NCBI GenBank assembly: GCA_029932425.1
Contig: JAOZQC010000085.1
Coordinates: 1-9,019 of the forward strand
Source: Planctomycetota bacterium
GTDB taxonomy: Bacteria > Planctomycetota > JAJSAM01
DNA length: 9,019 nt
Reading direction: 5' to 3'
Of this stretch, positions 5,506-9,019 are shown in pieces (the first letter of the stretch is position 1; the number at the start of each line of letters is the position of its first letter). A model generated the notes under the pieces. It did no database searches and was not told the DNA's origin. It saw nothing but the letters and a program-made list of their open reading frames with translations. Made by a program: the position numbers and the translations under genes.

Positions 5506-6645
5506 ATGACCGCCAAGCCGCGCGCCGCGCCCGACCCGGACAGGTTCTGGGCGGAGCTGTCGAGGAAGATCCGGGAGCACCAGAAAGTCCTGGTGGGGAT
5601 CGCCGTGCTGGCCGCGGTCCTCGTGATCGGGGTCATCCTCTACGCCACCCTCCACCGGAGCAAGGTCCGCGAGCAATGGGCGGACCTCATCACCGTCACC
5701 ACGCTCGGCCGGATCCGCCCGCAGCAGGAGGAGTCCATCCTGGAGGACCTGGCCCGTCGCGGGGACTCCGACCTGCGGGCCCACGCCTTCCTGAACCTGG
5801 CCGTGCTGCGGGCGAGCACGCGAGACTACGAGGGGGCCCTCCGGGCCCTGGACCGCCTGGAGGAGGTGGGCTCCGATTCCCCCCTGCTCTTCCTTCCCTC
5901 CCCGGACAGCCGCTACTCCCTGGTGCAGCTCGTGCGGCATCGGATCGAGGCGGAGAAGGGCTGGGAGGAGCGGAACCGCGTCATCGAGCCCCGGCCGGAA
6001 ACGGGGCGGCTCGCCCTCGTGGAGACCAGCCGGGGCGCCTTCTGGGTCGGCTTCCTGCCCGATCTGGCCCCCGAGCACGTGAAGCGCTTCGTGGAGCTGG
6101 CCAAGGCCGGCGCCTACAACGGCACGCGGGTCTACTCCGTCACCCCCACCCAGATCCTCTTCGGGGGCGCCGCTACCCGCGACGAGGATCCCTTCAACGA
6201 CCTCGAGGATCCCGAGGACCTCGCGACGATCCAGGCCGAGCCCGCCCGCTTCAAGGTGCGGCCCGCGCGAGGGTCCCTCTCCATGGTGGCCCTGGGCTTC
6301 GAGGAGAACCCCTACCGGATCTCCATCGTGGTGGGGGAGTCGGGGGCCTTCGACATCGAGAAGCGGCAGACGGTCTTCGCCCGGGTCCTCACGGATCGGG
6401 GCCCCGGAATGAAGCCCCTGGACGAGATCCGCAAGGTCACCACCTACGCCGCCTCGAAGGACCCCGCGATCCGGGAGGACGACCGCTACCGCCGCCTCGC
6501 CAACCATCCCGTGAAACCGCCGGTGATCGAGCGCATCTCCATCTGGTCCGACGGCAAGCTCGAGGAGGGGCACACCTGGGACACCTCGGCGGTGAAGCCT
6601 CCCCCCGACCCGGCCAAGGGCGGATCCGCGCCGCAGGATCGCTGA
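5506..6645 (+). CDS. Membrane-anchored protein with helical-repeat region and divergent cyclophilin-like domain
   Basis: This 379-residue protein has a basic N-terminus, one transmembrane helix (about 28-47, no cleavage site seen), a helical segment about 73-146 (NLAVLRASTRDYEGALRALDRL looks TPR-like, as in YfgM-type anchors), then a cyclophilin-type domain about 168-348. Fold landmarks are ALVETSRGAFWVGFLPDLAP (cyclophilins: 'v.ieTs.G.i.ieLfpd.AP'), FVELAKAGAYNGT, RGSLSMVALG and QTVFARVL. The active-site strand usually reading FHRVIPGFMIQGGD is VYSVTPTQILFGGA (209-222), so the catalytic Arg position is Ser211, and the SQFFI segment is YRISI. Prolyl-isomerase activity is therefore doubtful; a chaperone, scaffold or peptide-binding role outside the cytoplasmic membrane is my inference. 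SD AGAGG at 5494-5498 sets the start. There is no clear link to fatty-acid oxidation despite the shared operon. Confidence 0.75.
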   Translation: MTAKPRAAPDPDRFWAELSRKIREHQKVLVGIAVLAAVLVIGVILYATLHRSKVREQWADLITVTTLGRIRPQQEESILEDLARRGDSDLRAHAFLNLAVLRASTRDYEGALRALDRLEEVGSDSPLLFLPSPDSRYSLVQLVRHRIEAEKGWEERNRVIEPRPETGRLALVETSRGAFWVGFLPDLAPEHVKRFVELAKAGAYNGTRVYSVTPTQILFGGAATRDEDPFNDLEDPEDLATIQAEPARFKVRPARGSLSMVALGFEENPYRISIVVGESGAFDIEKRQTVFARVLTDRGPGMKPLDEIRKVTTYAASKDPAIREDDRYRRLANHPVKPPVIERISIWSDGKLEEGHTWDTSAVKPPPDPAKGGSAPQDR

Positions 6646-6646
6646 T

Positions 6647-6665
6647 CTTCGCAACTCTTGCGAAG
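6647..6665 (+). terminator. Perfect hairpin just after the cyclophilin-like gene
   Basis: CTTCGCAA (6647-6654) and TTGCGAAG (6658-6665) form a perfect 8-pair stem with a 3-base CTC loop, beginning one base after the stop codon. On the plus strand AAAATA follows rather than a T-run, and on the minus strand the T-run precedes the stem, so it is not a textbook intrinsic terminator for either direction. It may still stabilise or end the plus-strand transcript. Confidence 0.35.
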
Positions 6666-6852
6666 AAAATACGTTACGGGTTCTCTCGGGCGGCGGGTCC
6701 GCCCGGGCCGACTCCTCGCGCCGCCCGGTCCCACCACCACCCTCCCGCGTCCTCCCGCCGCGCGCCGGGACCGGAAGGCGGGGCACCCGCCGCACATCCT
6801 CCGGAGCCGGCGCCGGCCGGCGGTGAATCGCCCCCCTCCGAACCGGGCGGGC
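6666..6852. other. Convergent intergenic region, no gene seen
   Basis: This lies between the 3' ends of the cyclophilin-like gene and parB. It contains a perfect 7-pair inverted repeat, CGGGCGG (6687-6693) with CCGCCCG (6699-6705), and a perfect 12-base palindrome GCCGGCGCCGGC (6806-6817). Neither is followed by a T-run in either direction. In DNA this GC-rich such repeats occur by chance; I see no coding or RNA signature. Confidence 0.5.
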
Positions 6853-7695
6853 TCAGTCGCCGGGCAGGCGGAGGTCCAGGAGGTGGCCCAGCTCCTCCGC
6901 GGAGTCGTAGTCCAGCGTGACCCGGCCCCGGTCCCGTCCTCCCACGATGCGGGCCTTGGTGGCATACCGCTCCCGGAGCCGGCGCTCCAGCTCCTCGAAG
7001 TAGGCGGAGCGAACCTGCTCCGCCCGCTCCACCGGGGGAGCCGGACGGGGCCGGGCGAGCTCCTCGGTCTGCCGGACGGAGAGCCCTTCCTGCTCGATCC
7101 GCCGCGCCAGGGCCCGGCGGGTCTCGTCGTCCGGGGCGGCCAGCAACGCCCGGGCGTGGCCCATGGAGATCGTTCCACGTGAAACCATCTCCTGGATGTC
7201 GTCGGGCAGATCGAGCAGCCGGATCTGGTTCGTGATCGTGGAACGGTTCTTCCCCAGGCGCGCCGCCGCCGCCTCGTGGGTCAGGCCCAGCTCCGTCACG
7301 TACCGGCGGTAGGCCCTCGCCTTCTCGATGGGATTCAGGTCCTCGCGCTGGAGGTTCTCCACCAGGGCGATCTCCAGCATGCGGTCGTCGGGGACATCCC
7401 TCACCACCGCGGGGATGCGCTCCAGACCCAGGCGCAGGCAGGCGCGCCAGCGCCGCTCTCCCGCCACCAGCTCGTACCCGCCGTCCGATCGCCGCACCAC
7501 CACGGGCTGCAGCACCCCGTGCTCCCGGATCGACGCCGCCAGCTCCCCCACGGTCTCGTCGTCCAGGGCCTCCCGGGGCTGGAACGGGTTCGGCCGGATC
7601 CGGGCGCACTCCACCCCCACGGGCTCCGCGGGCCCCACCGGCTCCCTCTCCTCGATCAGGCTGTCCAGGCCGCGACCCAGCTTCCGGGTGACCAT
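6853..7695 (-). CDS. parB: Chromosome-partitioning protein ParB
   Basis: This 280-residue protein is ParB/Spo0J, the CTP-dependent clamp that loads at parS, spreads along DNA and works with ParA and SMC in origin segregation. It begins with the family signature KLGRGLDSLI (5-14). The N-terminal CTP-binding domain has GERRWRA (79-85) and ENLQRE (113-118). A helix-turn-helix domain spans about 137-162 (LTHEAAAARLGKNRSTITNQIRLL), followed by GTISMGHARALL (174-185). A C-terminal dimerisation domain covers about 228-280 after a Pro-rich linker. The start is the ATG read from 7695, with a near-perfect SD AAAGGAGG (7701-7708); an in-frame ATG 12 codons upstream lacks family character. No parA lies beside it in the window: the gene upstream runs the other way. 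The coding sequence carries a parS site (7171-7186). Confidence 0.96.
   Translation of the reverse strand: MVTRKLGRGLDSLIEEREPVGPAEPVGVECARIRPNPFQPREALDDETVGELAASIREHGVLQPVVVRRSDGGYELVAGERRWRACLRLGLERIPAVVRDVPDDRMLEIALVENLQREDLNPIEKARAYRRYVTELGLTHEAAAARLGKNRSTITNQIRLLDLPDDIQEMVSRGTISMGHARALLAAPDDETRRALARRIEQEGLSVRQTEELARPRPAPPVERAEQVRSAYFEELERRLRERYATKARIVGGRDRGRVTLDYDSAEELGHLLDLRLPGD
7171..7186. promoter_or_regulatory. parS: parS centromere site inside parB
   Basis: The 16 bases CGTTCCACGTGAAACC match the known parS consensus TGTTNCACGTGAAACA at every defined position except the two outermost, so the inner 14 bases fit fully. They encode residues Val171 to Thr175 of ParB through GTT, TCA, CGT, GGA and ACG. 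Four of these codons end in A or T in a gene that otherwise strongly prefers G or C there, which suggests that the DNA sequence itself is under selection. ParB would nucleate here. Bacillus subtilis also has a parS within its parB homologue spo0J. Confidence 0.88.
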
Positions 7696-7719
7696 GGGGT
7701 CCTCCTTTCGATGCACCCC

Positions 7720-7748
7720 ATTCTCTTCCAACCCCTTCGCGGGGGCAA
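7720..7748 (-). promoter_or_regulatory. Candidate promoter for parB
   Basis: On the minus strand TTGCCC (7748-7743) matches four of six -35 bases and, after exactly 17 bases, GAGAAT (7725-7720) matches four of six -10 bases. RNA would start near 7713, about 18 bases before the ATG, leaving room for the SD at 7701-7708. Matching is moderate and unsupported by anything but position. Confidence 0.3.
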
Positions 7749-7789
7749 GACCCTGGTGCGTTTTCCGCCCGCATTCGCCGTACCGGGTC

Positions 7790-7795
7790 TATGAT
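7790..7795 (+). promoter_or_regulatory. Candidate -10 element of the ABC-2 permease gene
   Basis: TATGAT matches the -10 consensus in five of six bases and lies nine bases before the GTG at 7805. I find no -35 match at 16-18 bases upstream. It sits within an imperfect inverted repeat, CCGGGTC-TAT-GATCCGG (7783-7799), which might be an operator. If used, transcription would start at or within a few bases of the GTG, which would give a leaderless message. Confidence 0.35.
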
Positions 7796-7804
7796 CCGGG
7801 CATC

Positions 7805-8581
7805 GTGCGCGCCTCTCCGACCGGACTCCGCATTTGTTCGTCTTTTGTTGGCATCCTGGCCGTGGCCTCGGTGGAGCTCCGGGGGATCCTCCGGTCCCAC
7901 CCCTTCCGGATCTTCGTCCCCACCGCCGCCCTGGCCGTGCTCGGCTCCCCGGTCCTGGTCCTCTACGCCTTCCGGGTGCGGGACGCCATGATCCTGCAGG
8001 TGGGGCTCTCCACCGCCGCCCTCTTCGCGGTCCTCCTGGGCCTCCTCGCGGGATCCGGCTCGCTGGCCCGGGAGCGGGGATCCGGCCTCGTGGAGCTCGT
8101 CCTCTCCCGGCCTCCGGGGCCGGGCGCCCTGGTGGCCGGCAAGTGGCTCGGCATCGGCGCCGCCGTCGGCCTGTCCGTGGCGATCCTGGGGCTCGTGCAC
8201 GCCGCGGCGCTGTGGCATGCGGGGCACCCTCCCCCGGCGGGGCCCTTCCTCGCCGCGCTCCTCGTCGCCGCCGTGCACGGTCTCCTCGCCGCCGCCGCGG
8301 CCCTGCTGTTCTCCACATTCCTGCGACCGGGTTCCGCCTTCGCCGCCGCCCTCCTCTTCCTCCTCCTCGGCCATGCGGCGGCCCTCCTGCCCGCCGGTCC
8401 CCTCGGGGAGGCGGCGCGCTTCCTCCTGCCCCGCGTACCGCACCTCAACCTGGCCGGGGAGGCCGCTTTCGGTCCTTTTCCCCCGTCCCTCTGGCTCCTG
8501 GCGGTGGCGCACGGGACCCTCTACGCCCTGTTCCTCCTCACCCTCGCCGCCCCCCTCGCCGGCCGGTCCCGCCGAGGATGA
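7805..8581 (+). CDS. ABC-2 type (NosY-like) transporter permease subunit
   Basis: This is a 258-residue, very hydrophobic protein with about six membrane segments (roughly 37-56, 67-85, 114-137, 147-170, 176-195 and 229-250). The region ELRGILRSHPFRIF followed by SLARERGSGLVELVLSRPPGPGALVAGKWLG (split by the first two helices) is typical of ABC-2 permeases of the NosY/GldF kind, which read 'RERxxGTlelLLSrPvsRxxfllgKfl'. It would form an export channel with an ATPase; no ATPase gene is in the window, so the substrate is unknown. The start is uncertain. GTG 7805 is the first in-frame start after a -10-like element and has no SD; GTG 7862 (VASVELRG) and GTG 7871 (VELRG) also lack one and would still keep all the membrane segments. 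The gene diverges from parB across 109 bases. Confidence 0.72.
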   Translation: MRASPTGLRICSSFVGILAVASVELRGILRSHPFRIFVPTAALAVLGSPVLVLYAFRVRDAMILQVGLSTAALFAVLLGLLAGSGSLARERGSGLVELVLSRPPGPGALVAGKWLGIGAAVGLSVAILGLVHAAALWHAGHPPPAGPFLAALLVAAVHGLLAAAAALLFSTFLRPGSAFAAALLFLLLGHAAALLPAGPLGEAARFLLPRVPHLNLAGEAAFGPFPPSLWLLAVAHGTLYALFLLTLAAPLAGRSRRG

Positions 8582-8642
8582 CCCCGTCCCCCCCGCCGGA
8601 GGGAGGCCCGGAGATCCGCACGGCGGGCGCACTCCGCGGAAC

Positions 8643-8671
8643 ATGACATCCGGGGGAGACCGGTGTAAAAG
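8643..8671 (+). promoter_or_regulatory. Candidate sigma-70 promoter of the metallophosphoesterase gene
   Basis: ATGACA (8643-8648) matches the -35 consensus in five of six bases. After exactly 17 bases, TAAAAG (8666-8671) matches the -10 in four of six. It is one of the few A/T-rich patches nearby. RNA would start near 8678, giving a leader of about 20 bases containing the SD. This suggests the gene is transcribed separately from the permease. Confidence 0.5.
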
Positions 8672-8697
8672 GGGCGGACAGCGATCCGGAGGCTCTC

Positions 8698-9019
8698 TTG
8701 CGCTACGGCATTCTCGGGGACATCCATGCCAATCTCGAGGCCCTGGAGTCCGTCCTCGACGAGCTCTCCACGAGGGGGATCGACGCCTACGTTTCCATGG
8801 GGGACATCGTGGGGTACGGCGCGGATCCCGCGGCCTGCCTGGCGCGGATCCGGGAGATCGGGGCCGCGGTGGTCGCCGGGAACCACGACCAGGCGGTGAC
8901 GGGACGCCTCTCCGTGGAATACTTCAACCCCCACGCCCGCGAGGCCATCTACTGGACCCAGGAACGGCTCTCCGGCGAGGAGATCCGGTTTCTCGCCGAG
9001 CTGCCCCTCACCCGCGTCA
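8698..9019 (+). CDS. Calcineurin-like metallophosphoesterase (3' end outside window)
   Basis: The first 107 residues of a metallophosphoesterase are visible. The dinuclear-metal motifs stand in the usual order: GDIHAN (7-12, Asp8 and His10), GDIVGYG (35-41, Asp36) and GNHD (61-64, Asn62 and His63). The start MRYGILGDIHANLEAL and the spacing resemble the bacterial YfcE/ApaH-related single-domain phosphodiesterases of about 240 residues, whose substrates vary (cyclic nucleotides, dinucleotides, phosphoproteins) and cannot be told from this part. The start is TTG at 8698, chosen because GGAGG at 8688-8692 lies five bases upstream and the protein's first conserved strand begins right there; no ATG or GTG fits. 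The remaining histidine ligands lie past the window edge. Confidence 0.88.
   Translation, partial: MRYGILGDIHANLEALESVLDELSTRGIDAYVSMGDIVGYGADPAACLARIREIGAAVVAGNHDQAVTGRLSVEYFNPHAREAIYWTQERLSGEEIRFLAELPLTRV

Noticed and set aside
6647..6665. Hairpin as a standard bidirectional intrinsic terminator
   Set aside because: No T-run follows the stem in either direction, so only a weak transcript-end role is kept.
6674..8644. Long minus-strand frame across parB and the permease gene (about 656 codons)
   Set aside because: It overlaps parB in another frame and runs antisense to the permease; the translation is Gly/Arg/Glu/Pro-rich and matches nothing.
1..9019. Mobile element, phage, CRISPR or defence system
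   Set aside because: No transposase, integrase, terminal inverted repeats, target duplications, spaced direct repeats or defence-type domains are visible; composition is uniform throughout.

Overview
The window is bacterial chromosome with very high GC (roughly 70% by eye), dense coding, strong G/C third-position bias and Shine-Dalgarno (SD) sites of the GGAG/AGGAGG type. I cannot name the genus. The lysine-rich histone-H1-like tail, separately encoded MetE halves, a chromosomal-type ParB and an acyl-CoA dehydrogenase would fit several high-GC lineages (Acidobacteriota, Myxococcota or other former Deltaproteobacteria, or candidate phyla). I see no insertion sequence, integrase, tRNA, rRNA or CRISPR array.

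Layout, left to right. Positions 1-90 are the end of a gene for a lysine/alanine/proline repeat protein, followed by a good intrinsic terminator and a plausible sigma-70 promoter. Positions 272-4034 look like one transcription unit of three genes. Two are single-barrel MetE-family proteins: the first lacks the zinc ligands, the second has all of them. The third is a full-length NodU/CmcH-type carbamoyltransferase. Positions 4035-4253 hold no gene but can fold into two well-defined RNA domains, a three-way junction and a long stem with a GNRA hairpin, just upstream of an acyl-CoA dehydrogenase gene (4254-5483). That gene is followed after 22 bases by a gene for a membrane-anchored protein with a helical-repeat region and a divergent cyclophilin-like domain (5506-6645). 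A convergent gap follows. On the minus strand lies parB (6853-7695), which carries a near-perfect parS centromere site inside its own coding sequence. Divergent from parB is an ABC-2 type permease gene (7805-8581) with no obvious SD site. Last is a metallophosphoesterase gene (8698 to the edge) starting at TTG behind a good SD and promoter.

How the genes may work together. The first block probably makes methionine from homocysteine with a MetE divided between two polypeptides; the methyl donor cannot be read from the sequence. The parB/parS pair belongs to chromosome segregation and suggests, without proving, that the window lies near the replication origin, although no parA lies next to parB here. 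The remaining genes look like ordinary housekeeping or metabolic genes. The least explained items are the structured RNA at 4053-4210, the cyclophilin-like protein without catalytic residues, and the division of labour in the MetE pair.
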